27,599 bases of DNA from Chara braunii (lineage: Eukaryota; Streptophyta; Charophyceae; Charales; Characeae): positions 68,819 to 96,417 of the forward strand of contig BFEA01000408.1 in the NCBI GenBank assembly GCA_003427395.1. Reading direction: 5' to 3'. The number at the start of each line of letters is the position of its first letter. Position 1 is the stretch's first letter. The notes below the pieces were generated by a model. It was not told where the DNA came from. It did not search any database and saw only the letters and a program-made list of their open reading frames with translations. Shown here one piece after another: positions 9,726-18,938 of this stretch. The position numbers and the translations under genes were made by a program.

Positions 9726-10415
9726 AGAACAGAGTCAAGGACACTGCCCACTTTACTGAAAACAGACTACTAGCCTGGGATCTGGTTGCAAAACCCAAAG
9801 TCAGGAAAAGGGTCTGTGCCAAAAACTGAGAGCCATGTGAGGACCAGTCCGTGTGAGGGGGAAATAAGGAGGGGGAGGTATCTGGACCCACATATGAGGC
9901 CCATACCTGGGACAGGCATCTGGAACCGCATAGCTGTCTGAGAGACTAAAGAGGATTGCCCTCCTCCCCGCACCCAGCCGTCATGCGAACCCTGAAAGCA
10001 CCAGAATGGGCGACTGAGGAAGAGCCACTGTGTCTATGGAGTATGGACTCATTCTTGCCACCCAGCAGCGATTGTCACAGTCAATTTGAGTCAAAGCATT
10101 TCTCATGGATAAACAGGTGCACAGTGCACTACTAAAAAGACTGACCGCAGTTGTTCAGCGAACATTGAGCACTTGAACATTCTTGGGGAAGAAAATGGGT
10201 GTTCCAACTTCTTTAGAGGTAGAATGGAGTTCAGCGGTAAACACGCAACACTGCCAACAATAGAAACAAACACATTATGGCACATGGAATCACAAGACTC
10301 AAGATGGTGACAACACCAAGCAAATTCAAGAAGCTTCATCATCATCATCATCTTCATCATTATTGCACAGGAGACAAAAACATACTTTTTAATTTTGAAC
10401 TACTTTGAAGCAGAC
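9726..10415. other. 5' portion of the kinase intron with no gene
   Basis: No coding region or RNA gene was recognised. A short degenerate CAT trinucleotide run lies at 10335-10362. Next to the donor site, T tracts at 10416-10425 and 10431-10442 read as A tracts in the kinase transcript. Confidence 0.5.
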
Positions 10416-10450
10416 TTTTTTTTTTCATTCTTTTTTTTTTTTATGCATAC

Positions 10451-12464
10451 CTTTTGCCGCGCCCAGAACCACCTTAAACCGGTTCTCCCAGCTGAGTATC
10501 TGAGGCCTTTCGTTTGGCCGAGAGGATGGGCCCATGCCCTGAACACAGCCATGCAGTTGATCCTCCAATGTGCCCTTTGCCATGTAATCATAGACCAGAA
10601 CCTTCCGTCTGCCTTCGGCGCAGCATCCCCGAAGTTTCATCAGGTGTTGATGGTGGACACGACTGATCGCATCAATCTCGCTGAGCCACTCCATCTCCCC
10701 CTGCCCCTTCGCTACATTGAGGTCCTTGACTGCGATCTTCGATCTATCTTTCAGGATCCCAAGGTATACCGTCCCATGACCACCTTTCCCAAGAATTCTC
10801 TTGTCACTGAAGTTGCTGGTCGCCACCATTAGCTCGTGCAAGCGATACCACTTTCCCCATCCAGACAGATGGGAGAACTCCGCCGAATCCTCTCCTTGTC
10901 TGGTAGTAACACAGGTGCTTCCGCGTAGCCACTGGAGCGGGGACAATGGTCCCACTCCCACAGCAATCATCAGAGACTTCTTGTCAGGCAATACGGTGGG
11001 ACACTTGCCCCCTGCCTTCAAACTTCTAGAACTCGTTGTTGGGCTTTGCAAGCTCCTTTTCGAATCCTTCAGCAGGTGCCCTTCCCTCCTCCTCTTCCCC
11101 ACTCGGATTAATGCAAACGCAATGCCGATCGCTCCCAGGAAGCACACAACCACACCCGCCCCTACTCCAGAGAGCAAGGAGAGTTGACCGCCTCCCGTAC
11201 TGTTACTCGGTAAATGATCAGCCTGCGCCTGTCCTGAAGGCATGGCAGGAGTTTCCATAACTGATGTGCCCCCTTCATTGAGCTTGACGGACTCCGTACC
11301 AGGGGCGGAAGCTGTTGCCGCACCTGCTGATGCTGCACCAGCGCCATGTGGATGAGGATGAGGCAAGGAGGCAGACGCAGCCGCTTTCTCAATCAGATTA
11401 TTCCCTTCGAGTGTTTGCCGACGAGCGCTGACGGCTTCGTCCAAGCCTTCTGCAAGCAAGTGTCTATGTGAAGCTGCTAGGGACCGGCTACGCCTCTGCC
11501 ATTTCTCGCCTTTCCGTTGTGTCTGACGTCCCTCCTTGGGCTGCCTTCGTAGAAAATGCTGTAACGTCAACCACGAAGATGCAACACCCAAACGCTTTGA
11601 AGATTTTTCTCGAGCTGGCTCCTGTTCATTCGGAGACAGGGATGCTGCAGAAATATTTGTCACCTCCTCCGGAAGAACCTCCCAATCGCAAGGAGGAGCA
11701 TTCGCAAAACCTACCCCACAAAGCCCTCTGTTCCCTTTGTATGAGAACCCCTCTTTCAGGCCAAGGAAACCTTTTGGAATAGCCCCAATCAGCTGATTTC
11801 CGTCCACACGGAAGATGTGAAGACGGCCATGTGCAATGGCCGCCTGAGGACGGCCAAAATCTGCTGCCGATGTTGTCTCGTACTCTTCCTGCCCATTGCT
11901 ACTACTCCTGCCATCACGGCGAACCGCAAGATAGCTCGAGGCCTCCTCAAGGGGGTTTTGAACCAGCCAGCTAAGTTCCTGAGGCAATGGACCGATCAGG
12001 TCATTACCGTCCAGGTGCAGGCTGACGAGGTTTTCAAGCAAGGAGAGCTCACGCGGGATCTCGCCTGAGAGTCTGTTACTGCTAAGTCGCAGCTCGACGA
12101 GGGATGTAAGGTTGCCGATCTCCGCGGGTATCTTCCCGCGAATGTCATTTCCATCAAGAACTAACTTTTCGAGAGCCGTCAGCGATCCAAACGACGATGG
12201 AATCGTTCCACTCAGGGACCGGAAAGGCAGAACAAGGGCCGTGACTCGACCCTGGCCATTGCAGCGCACTCCTGTCCTCGAGCCGTTACAGAGATCAGCT
12301 GCCGTCAACCACGATGCTAGCCGGGTGCCGCCCGGATCCAAGACTCGTCTCGCGTTAAGAAGAACGCCCCGATCTTCTGCAAGGACAGGCCAGAAGAACA
12401 AAATAATGGACACAAGCTCCAGCCAGCAGAATGCAGCGTGCAGAGAGGGCCCAGCCGCAACCAT
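10451..12464 (-). CDS. LRR receptor-like kinase, exon 1: ectodomain, TM, kinase N-lobe
   Basis: This exon encodes residues 1-671 of a predicted plasma-membrane receptor kinase. The ATG at 12464 is chosen because it starts a good signal peptide with a hydrophobic core (about 13-29) ending VLA. An LRR N-cap-like region with a Cys pair (59, 68) is followed by four to five LRRs (about 70-166), a non-LRR insert (about 168-212), one more LRR-like segment (215-240) and a GLCG Cys cap. A long Ser/Ala/His-rich, partly basic spacer precedes one transmembrane helix (about 431-454) with a basic stop-transfer GKRRR. The kinase starts near 545 with the Gly-rich loop GKGGHGTVYLG (559-569), the IAVK lysine (about 580) and an alpha-C Glu (about 596). 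The ligand is unknown. The short, interrupted LRR array suggests a co-receptor-sized ectodomain, which is inference. The donor AAAG|GTATGC follows at 10450. Confidence 0.92.
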
Positions 12465-12540
12465 CCCGTACCTTGCATTGGGGCGGCGAGCCTCTGACCA
12501 GACTCACCAGATCACAGCTCCTCGCCCACCCCTTCTATCA

Positions 12541-12839
12541 ATGTTGATGAAGCATTGGATAAGCCGGCGCTTTCACATTTGAGATGAACCAATCTGACTG
12601 GAAATGCTCCGTTGTATTTGAGGACCCTATCCAAGGTGCCCCGCACATTTGAAGGCTACCGACATGCAAATTCACTCCCTGCCTGCCTCTTATATTAACG
12701 TCGAGGAAGCATGGAATAACCGGAGCTTTCACATTTGTGAAGAACAGACCAGTAATCTGACTGAAAAATGCTCATTCTTTATACTTGAGGAGCTTATCGA
12801 AGAAGATCCCCCGCAAATCTGAGGCTACCGACATGCAGA
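12541..12839. promoter_or_regulatory. Tandem duplication in the presumed kinase promoter
   Basis: Two modules, about 12541-12670 and 12697-12839, share GA.GAAGCAT.GGATAA.CCGG.GCTTTCACATTT, then AATCTGACTG with AAATGCTC, then GAGGCTACCGACATGCA or a close variant. They lie 80-375 bp upstream of the kinase ATG on the transcribed (minus) side. Duplicated conserved boxes upstream of a start fit cis-regulatory modules, but no known factor site was identified with confidence. Confidence 0.65.
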
Positions 12840-13337
12840 CTGGCAGCAAAATTATCGCACATTTTCACCAAACATGTCCGCAGACGTCGATATTAGCGCA
12901 CAGACCAATTTTGAGCCCCTTGCTTTCTAATTCAACATGAATGCATCTGCAGGGTAGTATGCAATCATCAAAAAGTCTCATTTGCTTTCCTCCCATTTAT
13001 AAGGTTTAATTAATTACTAATTTTGCCCACAAATGCAACGTTAAACAGCACTGCTACAACACACACAGAAATCGTCATAGCACAAAAACATATATGATTT
13101 CCTACTCCATTTTTCCCCTTATTGACTCTGTGTCCCAACGAAACACGCATCCTATCCAAAAGAATTCCGGGCACAACGAATGACAGCCATAGGAGGACAA
13201 ACTTCTTCAAACAACCAATTCAAAAACAGAAGTTTTCACTTCAATCAACAGTCGGGTTCCTGTTACTCCTTTGCTGAATAACTATGTCAGCCAAGTTGAA
13301 GTTCGTATTCAGCCAAGGCAACATACGAAGAGGAGTC
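12840..13337. other. Intergenic, AT-rich, no feature recognised
   Basis: There is no supported coding region. The sequence is more AT-rich than its surroundings and holds TTAATTAATTA near 13007-13017. Confidence 0.5.
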
Positions 13338-13540
13338 ACATACACACACACACACACACACCGTTTCTGTTCATCTGGTTGTGTCTGGATTTGAACTTGG
13401 GTCTGTATTTGAACTTGGGTCTGGATTTGAACTTGGGTCTGTATTTCAACAGTTTCTGTTCATCTGGTTGTGTCTGGATTTGAACTTGGGTCTGTATTTC
13501 AACAGTTTCTGAGTGAGCTAAGTAGGCCAATTGGTGTACC
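13338..13540 (-). mobile_element. SINE copy with a multiplied B-box module, ending in (CA)n
   Basis: On the minus strand an A-box-like TTAGCTCACTCAGAAACTG (about 13505-13523) is followed by GTTGAAATACAGACCCAAGTTCAAATCC, the counterpart of the SINE at 24034. The B-box-like GTTCAAATCC occurs at 13476-13485 and again at 13423-13432 and 13387-13396, with a variant at 13405-13414. Three 18-bp units are in perfect register at 13387-13440. The AACCAGATGAA block after the B box is present twice. A CA tract (13338-13361) closes the element. Confidence 0.62.
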
Positions 13541-13576
13541 TCCAAACGTTTGGAAAGGAATTTACAGGTGGACATT

Positions 13577-13706
13577 GGGACACCCTTTACGGCATGGGAC
13601 ACCCTTTATCGCATGGGATGCCCTTTATGGCATAGGGCACCCTTTATGTCGCTACAGCACCGGACACCCTTTACGTCTCTATAGCATCGGACACCGTTTA
13701 CGTCCC
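13577..13706. repeat. Degenerate short tandem repeat (GGGACACCCTTTACG type)
   Basis: About six copies of a unit with the core GG(A/G)(C/T)(A/G)CCCTTTA occur, first spaced by 19-20 bp and then by about 30 bp, with variants CATGGGACACC, CATAGGGCACC and CATCGGACACC. No coding role is apparent. Confidence 0.75.
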
Positions 13707-13846
13707 AAAGTGTACCATTTTGATTCCAGCCTCCAAACATGTCACATCCACAAAATTGTTTTCCAAGAGTGTGCTCACTCCACTGCAGCCCCCCACCCGC
13801 ACCCCAGGTTTCCCTCACTCCTTGGATTTATCTGAATTGCATAGAA

Positions 13847-13926
13847 ACATCCTTTGAAGTTGGAACGATACAGAGAACATTAGCATGGCTGGCCCCTGCA
13901 CAAGGAAAATTAAATAAATAAATAGA
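13847..13926 (+). pseudogene. 3'-truncated U6 snRNA copy with an A-rich tail
   Basis: ACATCC, then TTGGAACGATACAGAGAA, then ATTAGCATGG and GGCCCCTGCACAAGG follow U6 snRNA from about nucleotide 12 to 68, with a few substitutions and a GGCT insertion in the middle. It stops after CAAGG and continues as AAAATTAAATAAATAAATA. The missing 3' part and the A-rich tail indicate reverse transcription of a shortened or adenylated U6 RNA. It shares the GCACAAG variant with the fragment at 3171-3198. Confidence 0.82.
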
Positions 13927-14284
13927 AAGGCCCTGTGCCAAACTTGCGCTTCTCATTGAGCTTGTTATCCGTATCCAAATCCCACAACAAATAGAGCAGC
14001 CAACATTTACAAAAATGTGTCGGGATCTGAAGGCCTTCTGTATGCATACACCTCAAAGGCCATCAGAGGTGGGCCCCAAAACTGAGAATGTACGCTGGCA
14101 AATGCCTGCGTAGCAGCTGAAGAGCACACTTCTGCATCTGCACAAGTGCATTGAGCATTGCACTCGCTACAACAATGTCAAAGGTTGCCAGCTTACTGGC
14201 TNTTCGGCTGAATCTTCATCGTAACTCCATACCCCACTCAATGCAGTAATGCCAAGGGCATGCCTTCAGAAGACGGAGAAGGGT

Positions 14285-14372
14285 CAGTGCTGAAAAATCC
14301 AAGGGGCAGTGTTGAAAAATCCAAGGGGCAGTGTTGAAAAATCCAAGGGGCAGTGTTGAAAAATCCAAGGGG
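14285..14372. repeat. 22-bp minisatellite, four copies
   Basis: The unit CAGTGTTGAAAAATCCAAGG plus GG is repeated four times head to tail. Only the first copy differs (GTGC for GTGT). There are no spacers between units, so it is not a CRISPR array. Confidence 0.95.
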
Positions 14373-16350
14373 CATGTGAGTAATACTGAGTATTGCAATG
14401 TTCTATTCTGAACCCGGCAAACTATTGCACAACTGCCCTTCTTGNCAGTACGTCAGTTGAACATCGACACTTAACAAGGGCATATCAAAACAGGGCCCAG
14501 CTGAGATGAGTGAACCTTCTTTGTCTTTTCTTGACNTGGCTTTTCCTTTCAAAAAAGAGAGGAAAAAGGCAGCTGTTTTATTGATAAAACTGTGGAAAGC
14601 GGTCCAGTGTCCCTTACATCAGATATGCTCACCCGCAGCTTCTCTTTTTTATGGTCATAGGGGAGCCTGAGACAGCAGCATTGATTGCTTCCTGCCGCAG
14701 GGAGCACGNTTCAGTCCTTGACAGTAAAAGNGACTTACCGGATGCTCAGGGCCCGGGTGGACGTGTGGGCTGTAGTACAGTATATATAGATGGATGGATT
14801 TACTGCCATTCAACCCCTTCCCCTTTCTAGCCTAGCTGTAAGGAAAATCAGCAATGCGAATGACAGTAAAACAAAATTGCATCATTCTATAGTAATCCAG
14901 GAAACTTTAATTCCGAACTAACTAAAAGCAGATTGCACGACGAGATAACACCAGATGAGCAAGAGCGAAGCATCGAAGTCAACTGATAACNAAAGCCCCC
15001 TTCTCGCCCTTTCAACATCAATGTCCACAATGTCGCTCTCCTGCTTGGNACCCNGACTACAATCAGACGACTGCTATCGACCTTCGACCTCTATCTACAA
15101 CAGGTCATGCACGAAGTACAGCAGCCCCATGACGAACAAAGACTCCACCTGAAGCTTCCTGCTCTTCGACACCAGGTAAGCACCTCCTCTCATCGCCCAT
15201 ATCTCGACTTTCCTCACACAGTCCCTCGCCCAAGGACCTCCTCCCAACCTCCTCCGGCTATGCGGGAGCACCCAGCTATGGCCGCTGCGCTCTCCTGCTG
15301 CGCCTACGCAGCCTCTTTCTCGCGGTGCACCAGNGCCTTCTTCCACCCTGCCTCCGTCCAGCCAGCCAGAATGTGGCAAGTGTGTGAGCCGCACTTGCTT
15401 TGTCCTGTCTGGCTGGTGATTTTATTTTTATTTTTTCTTACTTAGCTGCATAGTTGCNCCGCACCTCGGTGCGTGGATTTGCGCACGCGCAGTGCACCAC
15501 ATGGGGAAAATTAAGGGGGGAAAAAAAAGTCNGGGTTTCGTAATTTCCTACAGCACCCACCACGGCAAAAATGTTCAACTCGCTGCGCGAGTTCGGAAAC
15601 CGTCGCGCCNTTGGCCCCAATTTTTTTGGGGGGGGCAAGGGCTGCTGAATTTGGAATTCCAGAGGCCCCTTCCCCAAAAATTTCAAAATCGCAGATCAAG
15701 AAAATAGGGCTCATTGAGCCTCATTCCAGTTTTCTTTTTCAGGCGGGGTGTGGTAACAGGCNTTCCCCCTCCCTTCTGCAAATCCCACACAGCGGTGGAC
15801 GAATTTGCAAGAAGGGTATAATTGCCCAGTAATGCCCTGCCCCACACTGCTCACAGAAGTCACAGCATATGTTTGGTGAGGCCAGCCGACCACCAATGTA
15901 TGCTGAAGATTGGNATTCAGGTCTGCATGTCGGCAGTTATGGGTTTGGATGCAGATGCCTGTAGCTCTCTCGTTTTTTCTTTTTGTTTTCTTATGAATAC
16001 GGACAGTGGCCCAAGGGGCCTCTCGCCACTACTCACCACATGCACAAAAGACATACCATATGGCATTGTATAGTTCCATGTTTTAGCAGAAGATTCATTC
16101 TAATGTTATACATTTGGTGAGCGGTGGAGCTAGGCCCTGAGAATCACGTGGAGACGAACAGGGTCTAGCTGAATTGGTGACCCATAANCCCTGAGCTACA
16201 GACCTGAACTCGCACCCACAGCATGTATTGGTGGTCTGCTCCCACCTCTCCCATGTATGGCACGGCCATCCTGCTTGCTGAGACCGACGGTCCTCAATAT
16301 GTCCACAATGTCCAAGTGCATTGTCGGAGGCATTTGAGATACCTGGCATT
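14373..16350. other. Low-quality intergenic stretch with scattered single Ns
   Basis: Single ambiguous bases occur at 14445, 14536, 14709, 14731, 14991, 15049, 15054, 15334, 15458, 15532, 15610, 15762, 15914 and 16188, with another at 14202. No coding region is convincing. An open frame at 15107-15445 is proline-, serine- and alanine-rich and has a good donor-like CACCAGGTAAGC at 15170-15181, but no domain. Sequence at 15530-15700 has many G and C homopolymers and short palindromes. Confidence 0.6.
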
Positions 16351-16460
16351 NNNNNNNNNNNNNNNNNNNNNNNNNNNNNNNNNNNNNNNNNNNNNNNNNN
16401 NNNNNNNNNNNNNNNNNNNNNNNNNNNNNNNNNNNNNNNNNNNNNNNNNNNNNNNNNNNN
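16351..16460. other. Assembly gap of 110 N
   Basis: An unbroken run of Ns that ends directly at a CT microsatellite, the likely reason the assembly failed. The long X-containing open frames across it have no meaning. Confidence 0.99.
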
Positions 16461-16525
<65 letters not shown>

Positions 16526-16550
16526 CCTCTCTCTCCCTCTCTCTCTCTCT
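16461..16550. repeat. (CT)n microsatellite at the gap edge
   Basis: CT dinucleotides with CCCTCC interruptions near 16521-16540. The true length is unknown because the tract abuts the gap. Confidence 0.95.
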
Positions 16551-16700
16551 GGCGCAAATAAATGGGTGTTTTTTTTGTTTTGTTTTGTTTTCTTCCGCGC
16601 GGCGCAAATAAATGGGTGTTTTTTTTTTGTTTTTTGTTTTTTTTTCCGCGCGGCGCAAATAAATGGGTGTTTTTTTTTTGTTTTTTGTTTTTTTCCGTGC
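16551..16700. repeat. Three tandem copies of a roughly 50-bp A/T-rich module
   Basis: Each unit begins GGCGCAAATAAATGGGTGTT, continues as a T8-T9 run with G interruptions, and ends TTCCGCGC, the last one TTCCGTGC. On the minus strand each is an A-rich tract followed by ATTTATTTGCGCC. The repeated tail-like tracts may come from nested retroposition or from tandem duplication. Confidence 0.85.
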
Positions 16701-16815
16701 ACCTGGCGCACTGCCGCAGTGCACACACTGTGCACTGCGCACAGTGCGTGCACTGTAATTCCACCGCACAGCGCACCGCCCCGTCCCGCACTGCGCACTG
16801 GTGCGCCGCAACTAT
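16700..16815. repeat. Cluster of GTGCAC/TGCGCA palindromes
   Basis: GCAGTGCACA (16714-16723) and its reverse complement TGTGCACTGC (16729 on) form a perfect 10-bp stem. It is followed by GCGCACAGTGCGTGCACTGT, GCACTGCGCACTG and GTGCGCC. The alternating purine-pyrimidine content is high. No known element was recognised. Confidence 0.65.
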
Positions 16816-17149
16816 GGTTAGCTGTGACTGACTAGTCACATCTGACAGACTGCTGTAGGTAGAATACTTGCCTATTCTTTGCTACATTGCATCTGTTTGA
16901 GACTAGTCAGAAATAGGAGTAGAATTGTTTGTAGGAGTCGGAACTTATCTGCACATACCGCTTGAAAATTTCCTGTGAAATGTTGGACTCGATATTTATT
17001 TTATTTATTTTTAGCATCGGTTGTATGCCACGCTGTGGTAGGGCCCAGCGAGGACACTATTGCAGATTGCATGCCATGTGTAGCTCTTGAGTGAGGACGA
17101 CAGAGAGGTTAGAGACTAGACCAGGAGGATAGACTGATCACCCCGAGAC
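16816..17149. other. Upstream of gypsy gag; no 5' LTR recognised
   Basis: A 5' LTR and primer-binding site would be expected here for the gypsy element. I do not see the TGCGAGGATTC start or the CTGGGCGCTGAGCGC end block of its LTR. ACTAGTCA recurs at 16830 and near 16902. The 5' LTR may be deleted or lost in the gap region. Confidence 0.55.
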
Positions 17150-17154
17150 AGGCA

Positions 17155-18930
17155 CTTAGTCAGCCGATCACTTTTCAGGTACGTGAGGAAAGGAGACTGC
17201 GGAGAGAAGCTGAAGAGAGGAGGCGTTTGCAGAGGGCGCAGGCAGCAGCAGCTGAAGCAGAGAGAGCACTAGCAGCGGCAGCAGTTCCACATGCTAAGGC
17301 CGAGGCAACGGCGGCAATAGCTACCACCTCTGCTACTTCGCAGGCCACTTCATCAGGTGTTAGTTAGGGTATGTCAAGACCAGTCTCCAGTGAGTTTGCT
17401 GGCTCTCATGTCAGCCCGCAGCAACCCCTGTAAGTGGAGGACTATGAGATCCAACAGACCGATGCCCTTCACGCAGAGTTACAGCGCCAGTTACAGGATG
17501 TAGAGGATAGAAGAGAGAGAGCTCGGAGGACAAACACCGGACTAGAGGCGAGGGAGGAGGAACTAAACAGGGTAGACGGTATGGATGCGTCAACACCTGA
17601 TCCCGTTGTGAAGTCACCCCGGTCAAGCCTGCTGAGTGTGGCTGAGGTACAGGTCGCACGGCAGGAATGTTGTTGACCCTTATAGCTGGCTAGAGTCAGA
17701 TCATGGCCACGCTGAGAGGCCCTAGACCTGGGCCTAGGCCAGCGCAACCTGCGGTAGCTCCTCCAGCAGTGGTGGCTGGACCAGCCATGTTGCTGCCACC
17801 TACAAGAGGTCCCTTTGTACCTCAGTTTGACATTAACCGATAAGGCGGTTCATCAGCAGGTCCTAGTTGGCAGGCTCCATGACCTGCTTCTTTAACTTTC
17901 CCATGAGCTGCTGCAGCTACAAGGCAGCAGCAGGTCCAGCAACATGTGCAACAGCTTCAGCAACCATTGCAGCAGACGCACCAGCCTCCTCAGCAGGTTC
18001 AGCAGCCTGTTCCACCAGTACAGCCACCGTGTAGCAGGAACAAGGTTCTGGACCCCATCCGCAGTGGGTTCCAGATATTTCGTTGGCTGCTCCTAAACCT
18101 TTTTCTAGGGACAAGGAAAAGGAGGAGAACCTCAACACTTCGTTAAGGACACTGCCAACATACGTGAGGCATAAGCTCGCGAGGCTCGAGGAAGAGGTAA
18201 TCGTGGCTGCGTCCTACCTTGAAGGATCATCAGCAATGTGGTTAGATGGGAGGGTACAGCAAGTCGGGTACGGTCGTAACTTCGATGCCTGGGCACAGGC
18301 CAGGAGTCTAGAAGACTTTCTAAAGTTGGTAGAAGAGACATGGCACAACCTGCTGGAGCCACAGAAGGCCACTGACGCGTTGACAAATCTGGGTTCAAAG
18401 AAATATAGATGTCTGTGCCACCCACTACTGGACCACCGTCATTGTCGACAAACATGAGGTTGCCCTTCTTTGTCCAATCCTGGGGGAGCTTCTTCTTTCT
18501 CCCGTCTGTTGCGGCTTGCTGGGTGTTCCCTAACTTGGCTTCGAGGTCTAGAGCCTTCTTACTAAAAGAAGGAAAGTCGTGCATGCCGGTGGATGCCTCA
18601 CTAACCAACATATTTTTGACGTCTGTAGAAAGACATCTCAAATATGTGGTCATGAGGATTTGGGGATCATACCGCATGCCTGGGACTACAATCAATCTCT
18701 CTACCCATACCTGTGGGCCCTGAGCCTAGCCTACCCCTTCACTCTTGGGCCAGCTGCCTTTTTGTTTCCCCGCCCCCTTGGCCTTTTCTTTTAAGGGAGC
18801 TGCTACTCAACCCTCCGGAGTCTCTGCAGCCCCTTCCACCTCTGTGTCTTCCCCATCCCCGACTAGTTCTTTTGCGAGCACTTCTTAAGGAAACACATCG
18901 GGCCAGTAGGAAAATTAGTTGCTCCTACTC
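17155..18930 (+). pseudogene. gypsy gag remnant with an internal inversion
   Basis: Gag would form the virus-like particle. An N-terminal part rich in Arg, Glu and Ala (17155-17365), a coiled-coil-like stretch (17434-17676) and a Gln-rich stretch (about 17925-18030) precede the conserved domain at 18083-18409, which has VAASYLEG, AMWLDG, NFDAWAQ and EETWHN. The next conserved part is found only on the minus strand, between about 18710 and 18408, with VERLIVVPGMRYDPQ, TTYLRCL and SKKALDLEAKLG. This segment of about 300 bp has been inverted in place. A Pro/Ser/Thr-rich linker resumes on the plus strand near 18795. No CCHC zinc knuckle was seen. Confidence 0.8.
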
Positions 18931-18938
18931 GGGTTGAA

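Larger units (their letters stand above)
2410..10450 (-). other. 8,041-bp phase-1 intron of the receptor kinase
   Basis: On the minus strand the donor is AAAG|GTATGC (intron starts at 10450) and the acceptor is ACAG|GTTTGG (intron ends at 2410). The join restores the kinase sequence across GAAKG and LAYLHE without gain or loss, which is the main support. The insertion point is between the N-lobe and the HRD catalytic loop. The intron is mostly repeat-derived, with the items listed separately between 2836 and 9725. Its LINE and LTR are antisense to the gene. The part from 2410 to 2835 has no recognised feature. Confidence 0.88.

Noticed and set aside
13847-13905. Functional U6 snRNA gene
   Set aside because: The start and 3' third of U6 are missing, there is no recognised promoter or T-run terminator, and the end is A-rich.
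14285-14372. CRISPR-like array
   Set aside because: The units are directly adjacent with no spacers, and the context is eukaryotic.
15107-15445. 112-codon plus-strand frame with a good splice-donor-like site
   Set aside because: Low-complexity composition, Ns within it, no domain and no acceptor partner identified.
16095-16839. Long open frames rich in Arg-Glu or Ser-Leu repeats across the gap
   Set aside because: They are made of Ns and the CT microsatellite, with no coding meaning. The same holds for the frames at 8843-9218 and 22577-23282.
18132-18695. 187-codon minus-strand open frame as a separate gene
   Set aside because: Its first half is the inverted part of gag and its second half is merely the reverse of plus-strand gag.
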